Shown here: positions 18,089 to 25,981 of the stretch, piece by piece
Layout: every line of letters starts with the position of its first letter
Numbering within the stretch: the first letter of the stretch is position 1
Source of the DNA: Pelagimonas sp.
GTDB taxonomy: Bacteria > Pseudomonadota > Alphaproteobacteria > Rhodobacterales > Rhodobacteraceae
Direction of reading: 5' to 3'
NCBI GenBank assembly: GCA_025210265.1
Contig: JAOASD010000023.1
Location: 124,001 to 188,000, forward strand
Length of the DNA stretch: 64,000 nucleotides
The notes under the pieces: model-generated
What the model was told of the DNA's origin: nothing
Databases searched by the model: none
What the model saw: the letters and a program-made list of their open reading frames with translations, nothing else
Made by a program: the position numbers and the translations under genes

Positions 18089-19000
18089 CTAGTGCTGTGA
18101 GCGGATAAATGTCCCGTTCTGCAGATCGCGCATGACCTGCCGGATCTCGTCCTTGGTGTTCATCACAATCGGCCCGTGCCAGGCCACGGGTTCCTGAATC
18201 GGACGCCCGGCGATCAGTAGGAACCGCACGCCCTCGGGGCCCGCTTGAACTGTGACCTCATCCCCGTTGCCAAAGCGCACAAGGGTTCGGTTGCCCGACA
18301 GGTCGCGGATGTTCAGCTCCTGCCCGTTCACTTCCTTTTCCACCCGCACGCCGATCGGATCCGCCGCATCGCTGAACCGCCCAGCCCCGGCAAAGACATA
18401 GGCAAAGGCATTGTTGCGCGTATCCACCGGCAGGGACTTTTTCACATTGGGCGGCACGGATACATCCAGATACAGAGGGTCCGCCGCGATGCCATCAACC
18501 GGGCCTTTGCGGCCCCAAAACGCGCCGGTGACCACTTTGACCCGCGTGCCGTCATCCTCGACAATCTCGGGGATGTCGCTGGCCTGAATGTCCTGATAGC
18601 GCGGCGCGGTCATCTTCAGCGTGGAGGGCAGATTGGCCCAGAGCTGAAACCCATGCATCTGCCCTGCCGCATTCCCGCGCGGCATTTCTTGATGCATGAT
18701 GCCAGAGCCAGCGGTCATCCATTGCACCGAGCCGGCACCGAGAACACCGCGATTGCCCAGGCTGTCGCCATGTTCGACCTCGCCGTCCAGCACATAGGTG
18801 ATGGTTTCGATCCCGCGATGGGGATGCCAGGGGAACCCGGCCTTGTAGGCTTCGGGGTCGTCATTGCGGAAATCATCCATCATCAGGAACGGGTCGGTAT
18901 GGCTGGGGTCGCCGAACCCAAAGACACGATGCAGATGAACGCCCGCACCTTCCATGGTCGGGCGGGCTTGGCTGGTGTGAACCACGGGACGAAACGTCAT
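18089..19000 (-). CDS. pirin family protein
   Basis: A 303-residue bicupin. The N-terminal cupin carries the metal ligands in WHPHRGIETITYVLDGEVEH (two His, then His and Glu further on), as in human pirin and YhhW. Some bacterial pirins act as quercetin dioxygenases and others bind metabolic enzymes; the role here is open. A GGAGG ribosome-binding site lies close to the start and is part of a small inverted repeat. Confidence 0.9.
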   Translation of the reverse strand: MTFRPVVHTSQARPTMEGAGVHLHRVFGFGDPSHTDPFLMMDDFRNDDPEAYKAGFPWHPHRGIETITYVLDGEVEHGDSLGNRGVLGAGSVQWMTAGSGIMHQEMPRGNAAGQMHGFQLWANLPSTLKMTAPRYQDIQASDIPEIVEDDGTRVKVVTGAFWGRKGPVDGIAADPLYLDVSVPPNVKKSLPVDTRNNAFAYVFAGAGRFSDAADPIGVRVEKEVNGQELNIRDLSGNRTLVRFGNGDEVTVQAGPEGVRFLLIAGRPIQEPVAWHGPIVMNTKDEIRQVMRDLQNGTFIRSQH

Positions 19001-19009
19001 GATAAGCCT

Positions 19010-19027
19010 CCTTTCAGCTTTGAAAGG
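19010..19027. repeat. 18-bp inverted repeat touching the pirin ribosome-binding site
   Basis: CCTTTCA (19010-19016) and TGAAAGG (19021-19027) are perfect arms around 4 nt. The minus-strand GGAGG (19011-19007) overlaps the left arm, so the RNA hairpin could partly cover the ribosome-binding site. It could equally be a protein-binding site. Confidence 0.4.
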
Positions 19028-19127
19028 AAGTTAGGCCGGTTCATGCCGTCGAGTAAGGCGAACCACCACAGAGTGATGGTGCATGAACGCACAGATGGGG
19101 GTGTGGCTGGCGATTTGTGCAGAGCCC

Positions 19128-19307
19128 TCAGACCTTGCCCTCAAAATCCTTGTGCACATATTTGGCGTCGCAATAAGGGCATTCGACAAACCCGTCCTCT
19201 GCGGGGATCTGCAGATAGACCCGAGGATGACCCAGCGCGCCTTCGCCGCCGTCACAGGCCACGCGAAAAGTATCAACAATCTTGGTTTCGGGGGCTTCGA
19301 TGGTCAT
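19128..19307 (-). CDS. small zinc-finger (CHCC-type, NDUFS6-like) protein
   Basis: A 59-residue protein. A Cys (VACDG) and a His (ALGHPRV) are followed by CPYCDAKYVH, the usual CHCC zinc ligands. Its mitochondrial homologue NDUFS6 is an accessory subunit of respiratory complex I, and alphaproteobacterial versions are thought to do a similar job. The short length fits the family. The start follows an AGGGA-type site. Confidence 0.85.
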   Translation of the reverse strand: MTIEAPETKIVDTFRVACDGGEGALGHPRVYLQIPAEDGFVECPYCDAKYVHKDFEGKV

Positions 19308-19381
19308 GAGATCATTCCCTTTCCGCTGCCTATGCACTACCTGCGTTATGAGCCAGACAGAGCGCAGGGGCAAGATCCAGC

Positions 19382-20299
19382 ATGACACGCGACGCGATCC
19401 GCATCGAAGGACTGAAAAAGACCTATCAGGGCGGCAAAGAAGCCCTGAAAGGCATCGACCTGACCATCCCCGCCGGGTCGATCTTTGGTTTGCTGGGGCC
19501 GAACGGCGCGGGCAAATCCACAACGATCAATATCCTCGCCGGGCTGATCAACAAAACCGCAGGCAAGGTCGACATCTGGGGCTGGGATCAGGACCGCAAC
19601 CCGCGCCAAAGCCGCGCCGCGATTGGCGTGATGCCACAGGAACTGAACCTGGACCCGTTCTTTGCCCCGCGCGCCGCGCTTGAGGTGCAGGCCGGGCTGT
19701 ACGGTGTCCCCAAAGCCCAGCGCCGCAGCGACGAAATCCTGGAGATGGTCGGCCTCACCGACAAGGCCAACGCCTATGCCCGCACCCTGTCCGGCGGGAT
19801 GCGCCGCCGCCTTCTGCTGGCCAAGGCGCTGGTGCATCACCCGCAAATCCTTGTGCTGGACGAACCCACCGCCGGGGTGGACATCGAACTGCGCAAAATG
19901 CTGTGGGACAATGTGCGCAAGCTGAACCGCGAACGCGGCATGACCATTATCCTCACCACCCATTACCTCGAAGAGGCCGAGGAAATGTGCGACGAAATCG
20001 CCATCATCGACAAAGGCGCGCTGGTAAAACGGGATTCCACAGCAAACCTGCTGGGCTCGCTGGATGGCAAAACCATGATCGTGCAACCAGATCAACCGGT
20101 CGAGACCCTACCGCAGGCCAAAGGCATCACTGTCGAAAACCGCGCTGACGGGTCACTGGCCCTGTCCTACCGCGCCAGCCAGATCACCGCCGAAGACGTT
20201 CTGGCCGTGCTGCACAGCGCCGGTATCCGCATCCGCGACGTGCGCACCGAACAGGCCGATCTTGAGGATGTCTTTCTCGCCCTCACCGGCAGCGCCTGA
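19382..20299 (+). CDS. ABC transporter ATP-binding protein (no adjacent permease)
   Basis: A 305-residue ATPase with Walker A GPNGAGKST, signature LSGGMRRR, Walker B ILVLDEPTAGVD and H-loop TTHYLEE. A C-terminal extension of about 85 residues ends in LEDVFLALTG, typical of the drug/polysaccharide exporter (ABC-2, YadG-like) group. Such ATPases normally have the ABC-2 permease gene directly downstream. Here the next gene is HIT on the other strand, separated by an inverted repeat, so the partner must be elsewhere or has been lost. Confidence 0.88.
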   Translation: MTRDAIRIEGLKKTYQGGKEALKGIDLTIPAGSIFGLLGPNGAGKSTTINILAGLINKTAGKVDIWGWDQDRNPRQSRAAIGVMPQELNLDPFFAPRAALEVQAGLYGVPKAQRRSDEILEMVGLTDKANAYARTLSGGMRRRLLLAKALVHHPQILVLDEPTAGVDIELRKMLWDNVRKLNRERGMTIILTTHYLEEAEEMCDEIAIIDKGALVKRDSTANLLGSLDGKTMIVQPDQPVETLPQAKGITVENRADGSLALSYRASQITAEDVLAVLHSAGIRIRDVRTEQADLEDVFLALTGSA

Positions 20300-20310
20300 G
20301 GCACCGCTGG

Positions 20311-20415
20311 AATTTGAGTATTTTACAAGAGAAGAAGCAGAACCGCGCGCCTGCTTCTTTGCTTTTACAAATACTCCTGGGGGAGCCGCCAAAGGCGGCG
20401 GGGGCAACGCCCCCA
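20311..20415. repeat. inverted pair of the dispersed element between convergent genes
   Basis: The core GAGTATTTTACAAGAG and following GAAGAAGCAG (20315-20340) faces an inverted second core (20351-20376, CTGCTTCTTT to AAATACTC). Together they make an imperfect stem of about 25 bp. The inverted copy continues with GCCGCC-AAA-GGCGGC (20385-20399) and GGGGGC-AAC-GCCCCC (20400-20414). It lies between the convergent ends of the ABC ATPase and HIT genes and may work as a two-way terminator. Confidence 0.7.
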
Positions 20416-20425
20416 TGCAACCGAA

Positions 20426-20794
20426 TCAGCCGCGCGCCAACATCCGACCCAGCGGGCGGCCGGCCAGGATATGCACATGCAGATGCGGCACTTCCTGCAC
20501 GCCATTCTTACCCGCATTGGCGATCAGACGGAACCCGTCGGCCTCTACGCCTTCCATTTTGCAGACCTCACCAACCGCGCGGATGTAATCGACAATCTCC
20601 GCGTCGCTGGCGCTTTGAGCGAAATGGTCAAAGCAGACATAGGGCCCTTTGGGGATCACCAGCACATGGGTCGGTGCCTGCGGCTGAATATCACGAAAGG
20701 CCAGCGCGTGTTCGGTTTCCAGCACCGTGTCATTGGGGATCTCACCGCGCAGGATCTTGGCGAAAATATTCTGGTCGTCATAGCTGTAGGGCAT
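20426..20794 (-). CDS. HIT family (HINT-like) nucleotide-binding protein
   Basis: A 122-residue protein ending with the histidine triad HLHVHILAGRPLG (about 105-117). The N-terminus IFAKILRGEIP is typical of the HINT branch. Members hydrolyse purine nucleoside phosphoramidates. It is downstream of the GT14-like gene by 27 bp in the same direction, which may be coincidence. Confidence 0.93.
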   Translation of the reverse strand: MPYSYDDQNIFAKILRGEIPNDTVLETEHALAFRDIQPQAPTHVLVIPKGPYVCFDHFAQSASDAEIVDYIRAVGEVCKMEGVEADGFRLIANAGKNGVQEVPHLHVHILAGRPLGRMLARG

Positions 20795-20821
20795 GTGGAA
20801 CCTCGGCCTGAAAATAGTGGG

Positions 20822-22399
20822 TTAATCTGCGTATAGATGGTCGGTTGTGGCGATCTCAAGCGCCTTGTCCGCGCCGATTGTCAGGAAGGCAGCCAGCGCC
20901 TGCGCATTGGCATCGGCGCTGTCCTGTTCGCGGATACGCAGGAAATTGTCGAACCCGGCATCCTTGATGCGGTCGCTTTCATGCAGGATGTCATTGCGCA
21001 CCGTAGGCAGCAGGCGTTCCAGCGTTTCGCGCGGTGTGCGATCTCCGGCAAGCCCGACGCGCATGGCGTGACCGATCAGATACTCATCGGAAAAGTTGCA
21101 CTCGATCGTCAGGATCCGCGTGGTGGCCCGGTCGCGGCCAAAATCCTCCAGCAAGTCCAGATTGGACGGGTCCAGACAGACCACCAGCCGGTCGCTGTCA
21201 TAGAAATCATAGAGCATCCGCAGCAGCGCGCGGCGGTGGCGGTGGCGTTTGCCCATGGTTGACTGGATGCCACCCAGATCGGGCAGGGGGCAGCCCTCTT
21301 CGTTGAACAGATATTCGATGCAGGGGATGTTGGTCATCTGCTGCACGCGCTCCAGCAGGCGCTTGGCCACGTGCCATTTTTTGCACAGCACGATCATCAA
21401 TTCGCGTTCCCGCCCAAGGCTGCTTTCCTGTTCCCAGAAGCGCGGCGCAAACCGCCGCCCGCCGCGCCCCTTTTCCGTCAGGAAGGCGTAAAGCGAGCGC
21501 CCCTCGTTCGAGATCTGGAACCGCGCGCCTTCTGCGGCGTAAAGCACACCAAGGCGGCGGCGCAGCTCGGTGGCTTCGGGGCTGATCTTGCGGGCGAACA
21601 GGAAATTCTGGCTGAGCAACAGATCGTAGTGATCGTTGTAGAACGTCACCGGCATCCCGTAATCGGAAAACATCAGGAAGGTCAGCGTGCGGCTGTCGAT
21701 CTCATGGGCGGGGACCAGATGGCGCACCAGCGTCTGGAAAAAGGTTTCGTCCGGGATCCAAGTGGTGCGAAAGAACCGCATCACATCGCGCCGTTTGCGG
21801 GTGAAACCGAGGATCCATTCAATCGTGCGCCGCCGCAGGCACCACCATTGGCTGCCGATCATCACTTCGATATCTGACGGGATCTGCCGGGTCAGGCCCA
21901 GACGTTTCTGCGCCTCGAACATCCAGTAGAACCGGCGTTTCTGAGTGCGCTCATTGAACCAGTGGCGGTAGATCAGGCGCTCTTCCTTCCAACCGGTCTT
22001 GATCCAGTCGGATTGGAAATAGTCGAAACTTTCCACATAATCGCAATCGCGCCGGTCCAGAAATTCATGCGCATATTCCGCCGATTTGATCGCCATGCAA
22101 TCGCCCGACAGCATGTAGAAATGCGTCGCGCGGGGGAACGATTCGACCGCGGTTTCCACCGCATACAACGTCGCCTGCACCAGCGACCATTCTCCCCAGC
22201 CGCATTTGATCCGCTTGCGGGCAAAGGTCACGTTCGGATTGTCGGCCAGTGCTGTGCGGATCTGATCAAAATCCGCGCGCGGGGCGCGGGCGTCAAAATG
22301 GATCGAGATGTAATCGCCCACAGCGGTCAGGCTCTGCGCCTGTTTGATGATGGCGTCAGGGTCTTTGTGACACAGAAGTATGAAGGCGATTTTTGCCAT
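20822..22399 (-). CDS. GT14-like (beta-1,6-N-acetylglucosaminyltransferase family) glycosyltransferase, second copy
   Basis: A 525-residue protein parallel to the one at 143-1849. It has YISIHFDARA near 31-40, FYMLSGDCMAIKS near 95-107, GSQWWCLRRRTI near 183-194 and WIPDETFFQTLV near 216-227. The C-terminal half (about 300-525) is specific and differs from the first copy, so the two share the transferase domain but not the tail. No signal peptide. It is divergent from a family-2 sulfotransferase with 146 bp of AT-richer sequence between them. Confidence 0.84.
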   Translation of the reverse strand: MAKIAFILLCHKDPDAIIKQAQSLTAVGDYISIHFDARAPRADFDQIRTALADNPNVTFARKRIKCGWGEWSLVQATLYAVETAVESFPRATHFYMLSGDCMAIKSAEYAHEFLDRRDCDYVESFDYFQSDWIKTGWKEERLIYRHWFNERTQKRRFYWMFEAQKRLGLTRQIPSDIEVMIGSQWWCLRRRTIEWILGFTRKRRDVMRFFRTTWIPDETFFQTLVRHLVPAHEIDSRTLTFLMFSDYGMPVTFYNDHYDLLLSQNFLFARKISPEATELRRRLGVLYAAEGARFQISNEGRSLYAFLTEKGRGGRRFAPRFWEQESSLGRERELMIVLCKKWHVAKRLLERVQQMTNIPCIEYLFNEEGCPLPDLGGIQSTMGKRHRHRRALLRMLYDFYDSDRLVVCLDPSNLDLLEDFGRDRATTRILTIECNFSDEYLIGHAMRVGLAGDRTPRETLERLLPTVRNDILHESDRIKDAGFDNFLRIREQDSADANAQALAAFLTIGADKALEIATTDHLYAD

Positions 22400-22439
22400 G
22401 TGGGAAACGAACTGCCCTATTTTCGCCCGATTGTTTATG

Positions 22440-22467
22440 TTGATAAGGGTGAACAGGCATTGAATAA
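22440..22467 (+). promoter_or_regulatory. candidate promoter for the sulfotransferase
   Basis: TTGATA at 22440-22445 and GAATAA at 22462-22467 are 16 bp apart in the AT-rich divergent region. It would leave a leader of about 75 nt before the ATG at 22546. Confidence 0.35.
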
Positions 22468-22545
22468 ACCTACTTTCTTTGCTTTTTTGAAGGGAATTTA
22501 GGGCCAGATCGCTCAGAAAAGCGCAGGACCGGAGGCATTGAAAAT

Positions 22546-23364
22546 ATGGGGTTTCCCGGCACTTGGATGACCGAAAGCCAAAGCATGGTCTATCGGGTCG
22601 TGCCCAAATGCGCCTGCTCGACCATCGGGCAGATCATGTATTATTCCGATCACGGGCGTTTTTTTGACGGCGACATCCATGATGCGACGGATGGCCTGCA
22701 CAAATGGGCGCTGGAGGCTAGCCAGCCCGCGATCAAGGCCAATGTAAAGACCCGCAACAGCTATACTTTTACCTGCGTGCGCAACCCCTACACCCGGATC
22801 CTGTCCAGTTTCTTTGACAAAATCTGTGGCATTCAGCGCAACGGGAAACGCTATCGCGGCAATCTTGTGCCGCTACTGATCCAGAAATACGGGATCGAGG
22901 TCGGCGGCGAGGATGGCAAGGAAGAGTTCGACCAGATTCGCAGCTTTCGCCGGTTTCTACTGTTCACCCGCGACACCATCCGTTGGCGCCGCCCGATGGA
23001 TCCCGACATTCACTGGAGCGCCATGGCTGGCCATGTCAGCACCTTTATCGTGAATGGCGGGCGCTATAACCGCATCTTTTGGACCGAACAGTTCAATGAC
23101 GGGATGCAGTCGGTGCTGGATCACGTGAACACGCCGAACCCGGTCGATCTGTCCAATATTCCACGCTTCAATGAAAGCGAGGGGCATGGACCCAAGCGCG
23201 CGCATCCGGTCGAGGACTATTTTGACGATCTCTCCATGCATCTAATGAAAGAGATCTATCACCGCGATTTTTCACTGTTCAAATATGACTTTGACGACCC
23301 GTCCAACAAGATGCCGGTGGGCGAGATCGACCTGGACGAGGTGCACGCCAAGCTGGGGGATTGA
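22546..23364 (+). CDS. sulfotransferase (family 2-like)
   Basis: A 272-residue protein with a 5'-phosphosulfate loop (VVPKCACSTIGQIMYY, about 18-33) and a 3'-phosphate motif (CVRNPYTRILSSFFDKI, about 76-92), matching the Sulfotransfer_2/chondroitin-sulfotransferase-like group. No signal peptide or membrane helix is visible. It should add sulfate from PAPS to a glycan. GGAGG lies about 11 bases before the ATG, which is rather far. It is divergent from the second GT14-like gene, so the pair probably belongs to one glycan pathway. Confidence 0.84.
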   Translation: MGFPGTWMTESQSMVYRVVPKCACSTIGQIMYYSDHGRFFDGDIHDATDGLHKWALEASQPAIKANVKTRNSYTFTCVRNPYTRILSSFFDKICGIQRNGKRYRGNLVPLLIQKYGIEVGGEDGKEEFDQIRSFRRFLLFTRDTIRWRRPMDPDIHWSAMAGHVSTFIVNGGRYNRIFWTEQFNDGMQSVLDHVNTPNPVDLSNIPRFNESEGHGPKRAHPVEDYFDDLSMHLMKEIYHRDFSLFKYDFDDPSNKMPVGEIDLDEVHAKLGD

Positions 23365-23395
23365 TCCCACCCCAGCGCACCGCCTGTTTTGACCG

Positions 23396-23432
23396 CAGAA
23401 TTTGGGTATTTTCAAAGCAGAGAAGCCAGAAG
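23396..23432 (+). repeat. partial copy of the dispersed element core
   Basis: GAATTTGGGTATTTTCAAAG followed by CAGAGAAGCCAGAAG matches the core tail of the element at 20311. It lies between the convergent sulfotransferase and DUF1285 genes. The double-hairpin part is absent. Confidence 0.6.
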
Positions 23433-23441
23433 GGCCCGCCC

Positions 23442-24032
23442 CTATTCCAGTTCCTCTGACGGGATCATGGCAAAGAAACGCCCCCCGGACCAGACGCCGA
23501 ACCAACCGTCGTGGTGATCGCCCAGATCAATCATGCGATAAAAACTTTTGCGGTCGATCCGCGCCTCAAGCGTGCTGCGGATCAGGATATAGGGCGTGGG
23601 TTCATCGGTTTCGGGGTCGCGGGTGACGCGAATCGGGTGATCCGGCCCCGCCTCGGCCTGATCGCCAACCTGAGTGGTAAAGCGCAGCACCTGCGCCGCA
23701 CCTGCGCCCGTGGCCTCCACATCTTCGGTGACAAAGGGGGCGTCCTCGACCGTGATCCGCCATTTTTCCACCGGAGTGACCAGAAAATAGGCATCCTCCT
23801 CACGCTTCAGGATCGAGGAAAACAACCGCACTAGGGCCTCGCGCCGGATTTCTCCGCCTTCGTGATACCATGTGCCATCCCGCGCAATGCGAATGTCGAT
23901 ATCGCCAGACAGAGGCGGATTCCACAGATGCACAGGCGGCAGGCCCCGGTCCTGCGCAGCCTCTTTTGCGGCGCGGGCCAGGCTTTCGGCGCTCTGGGTC
24001 ACGGGATTTTGTTTACGCATAGTTTTTGCCAT
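23442..24032 (-). CDS. DUF1285 domain-containing protein
   Basis: About 196 residues. The visible family features are PPVHLWNPPLSGDIDIRIARD near the N-terminus, GTWYHEGGEIRREALVRLFS, and the two-part beta layout typical of DUF1285. The function of the family is not established. The start is uncertain: ATG at 24032 has AGGGA only 2-3 bases before it, and ATG at 24020 is the alternative. It is divergent from the MoxR operon with a 57-bp gap, a recurrent neighbour arrangement in this order as far as I recall. Confidence 0.82.
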   Translation of the reverse strand: MAKTMRKQNPVTQSAESLARAAKEAAQDRGLPPVHLWNPPLSGDIDIRIARDGTWYHEGGEIRREALVRLFSSILKREEDAYFLVTPVEKWRITVEDAPFVTEDVEATGAGAAQVLRFTTQVGDQAEAGPDHPIRVTRDPETDEPTPYILIRSTLEARIDRKSFYRMIDLGDHHDGWFGVWSGGRFFAMIPSEELE

Positions 24033-24089
24033 TTCCCTACAAGGCGATACAGTTATGCAAAGCATATAGTCCCAACAGGAGGCAATGGT

Positions 24090-25109
24090 ATGTCCGAGGC
24101 AGAGGATCTGGTATCCGGGATCGAGGCGCTGGAGGAACAGCTGGCCGAGGCCAAGCGCGCCATCACGGCCCGGTTTATCGGGCAGGAGCGCGTGGTTGAT
24201 CTGACCTTGTCGGCCTTGCTGTGTGGCGGGCACGCGCTGCTGATCGGCCTGCCGGGGCTGGGCAAGACGCGGCTGGTGGAAACCCTGTCCACCGTGATGG
24301 GGCTGCGCGGCAACAGGGTGCAGTTCACCCCGGATCTGATGCCCGCCGATATTCTGGGCTCCGAGGTGCTGGAAACCGGCAGTGACGGCACTCGGGCGTT
24401 CAAATTCATCGAGGGGCCGATTTTCTGCCAGCTGCTGATGGCCGATGAAATCAACCGGGCCAGCCCGCGCACCCAATCGGCGCTGCTGCAGGCGATGCAG
24501 GAAAAGCAGGTGACTGTGGCAGGCGAAACCCGTGCGCTGGACGCGCCGTTTCATGTGCTGGCCACCCAGAACCCGATCGAACAAGAGGGCACCTATCCCC
24601 TGCCCGAAGCCCAGCTGGACCGGTTTCTGGTCCAGATCGAGGTGCCTTATCCTGATCGCGCCACCGAACGCGACATCCTGCTGGCCACAACCGGGGTCGA
24701 AGAGGCCGACAGCCATCAGGTGTTTGACGGCTCCCAGCTGATCGCCGCGCAGCAATTGCTGCGCCGGATGCCGGTGGGCGATGCGGTGGTGGAAATGATC
24801 CTGGATCTGGTGCGCGCCTTCCGGCCCGACAGCGCCGATGCCTCGGCCCGCGTGCGCGAGTTGGTCGCCTGGGGTCCGGGGCCGCGCGCTGCGCAGGCCC
24901 TGATGCTGACCGTGCGCGCCCGTGCGCTGTTGCAGGGCCGTCTGGCCCCCGCGCCCGAGGATGTTCTGGACATGGCCCGCCCGGTTCTGGCGCACCGCAT
25001 GGCGCTGAGCTTCTCGGCCCGCGCGCGTGGCGAAGATCTGGGCGCATTGATCGACGAGGTCGCCAGCGGCATGGCCAGAAACGGGGCAACAAAAGGGGCC
25101 GCCGCGTGA
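24090..25109 (+). CDS. MoxR family AAA+ ATPase
   Basis: A 339-residue MoxR ATPase with Walker A GLPGLGKT, Walker B LLMADEINRASP, sensor LATQNPIEQEGTYPLPEAQLD and an arginine-containing C-terminal lid. MoxR proteins act as chaperones that mature or activate partner proteins, often with VWA-domain partners encoded next to them. A strong AGGAGG (24077-24082) is 7 bases before the ATG. It is the first of four tightly coupled genes (4, 1 and 4 bp overlaps). Confidence 0.93.
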   Translation: MSEAEDLVSGIEALEEQLAEAKRAITARFIGQERVVDLTLSALLCGGHALLIGLPGLGKTRLVETLSTVMGLRGNRVQFTPDLMPADILGSEVLETGSDGTRAFKFIEGPIFCQLLMADEINRASPRTQSALLQAMQEKQVTVAGETRALDAPFHVLATQNPIEQEGTYPLPEAQLDRFLVQIEVPYPDRATERDILLATTGVEEADSHQVFDGSQLIAAQQLLRRMPVGDAVVEMILDLVRAFRPDSADASARVRELVAWGPGPRAAQALMLTVRARALLQGRLAPAPEDVLDMARPVLAHRMALSFSARARGEDLGALIDEVASGMARNGATKGAAA

Positions 25110-25981
25110 CCCAGCCCATCGCCCAGCTGCGCCAGCACGCTCAGGAAGAGGCCAGCCGCTTTCCCGCGCTGCTGGCTCGGGCGGAACATCTGGCCGGCAC
25201 TGTTCTGCTGGGCGAACATGGGCGCAGGCGCGCCGGGCTGGGCGATGATTTCTGGCAATACCGGCCACTGCGCGCCGGGGACAGCTACCGCCAGATCGAC
25301 TGGCGGCGCTCGGCCCGCGGTGATGATCAATTCGTGCGTGAACGGGAATGGCAGATCGCGCAAAGCGTGCAGCTTTGGGTCGATCCTGGGGCCTCTATGC
25401 GCTTTGCCAGCGACAAGGATCTGCCCAGCAAGGCCGCGCGCGCCCGGCTGCTTGCCCTTGCGGCGGCGATCCTGCTGATCCGGGGGGGCGAGCGGGTCGG
25501 GCTGACCGGTTGGTCCCTGCCGCCGCGTCGGGGCGATGTGCAGGTTCTGCGCCTGGCCGAAATGCTGGTGTCCGAGGACGCAGACGACAATCCCGACCCT
25601 GAGGCGCGCGGGATGCTGCCTCATTCTCGGGCGCTGTTTGTGTCTGACTTTCTGGGCGATTTCGCCCCGGTCGAGGCCGCCCTGACCAAAGCCGCCGATC
25701 GCGGTGTGCGCGGTGTGCTGCTGCAGGTGCTGGACCCTGCTGAAGAGAGTTTTCCCTTTCAGGGCCGCACGATTTTTGAAAGCGTCGCAGGCGGGCAAAG
25801 CCATGAAACCCTGAAAGCCAGCGAGCTGCGCGACCGCTATCTAGACCGGCTCGCCGCGCGCAAAGATCACCTCAGCCGGATCGCCCGGCTGACCGGCTGG
25901 CAGTATAGTTGCCACCACACGGATCAAAGCGCGCAATCCGCGCTGTTATGGCTGTATCGCGCCATGGATGGGGGACAGTGA
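25106..25981 (+). CDS. DUF58 domain-containing protein (MoxR operon)
   Basis: A 291-residue protein starting at GTG inside the moxR stop codon (GTGA). It contains the DUF58 signature RAGDSYRQIDWRRSARG (about 54-70), followed by a VWA-like fold without a clear metal-binding motif. DUF58 proteins are standard partners of MoxR ATPases; their activity is not known in detail. No membrane helix is obvious, so it is probably cytoplasmic. Confidence 0.9.
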   Translation: MTQPIAQLRQHAQEEASRFPALLARAEHLAGTVLLGEHGRRRAGLGDDFWQYRPLRAGDSYRQIDWRRSARGDDQFVREREWQIAQSVQLWVDPGASMRFASDKDLPSKAARARLLALAAAILLIRGGERVGLTGWSLPPRRGDVQVLRLAEMLVSEDADDNPDPEARGMLPHSRALFVSDFLGDFAPVEAALTKAADRGVRGVLLQVLDPAEESFPFQGRTIFESVAGGQSHETLKASELRDRYLDRLAARKDHLSRIARLTGWQYSCHHTDQSAQSALLWLYRAMDGGQ

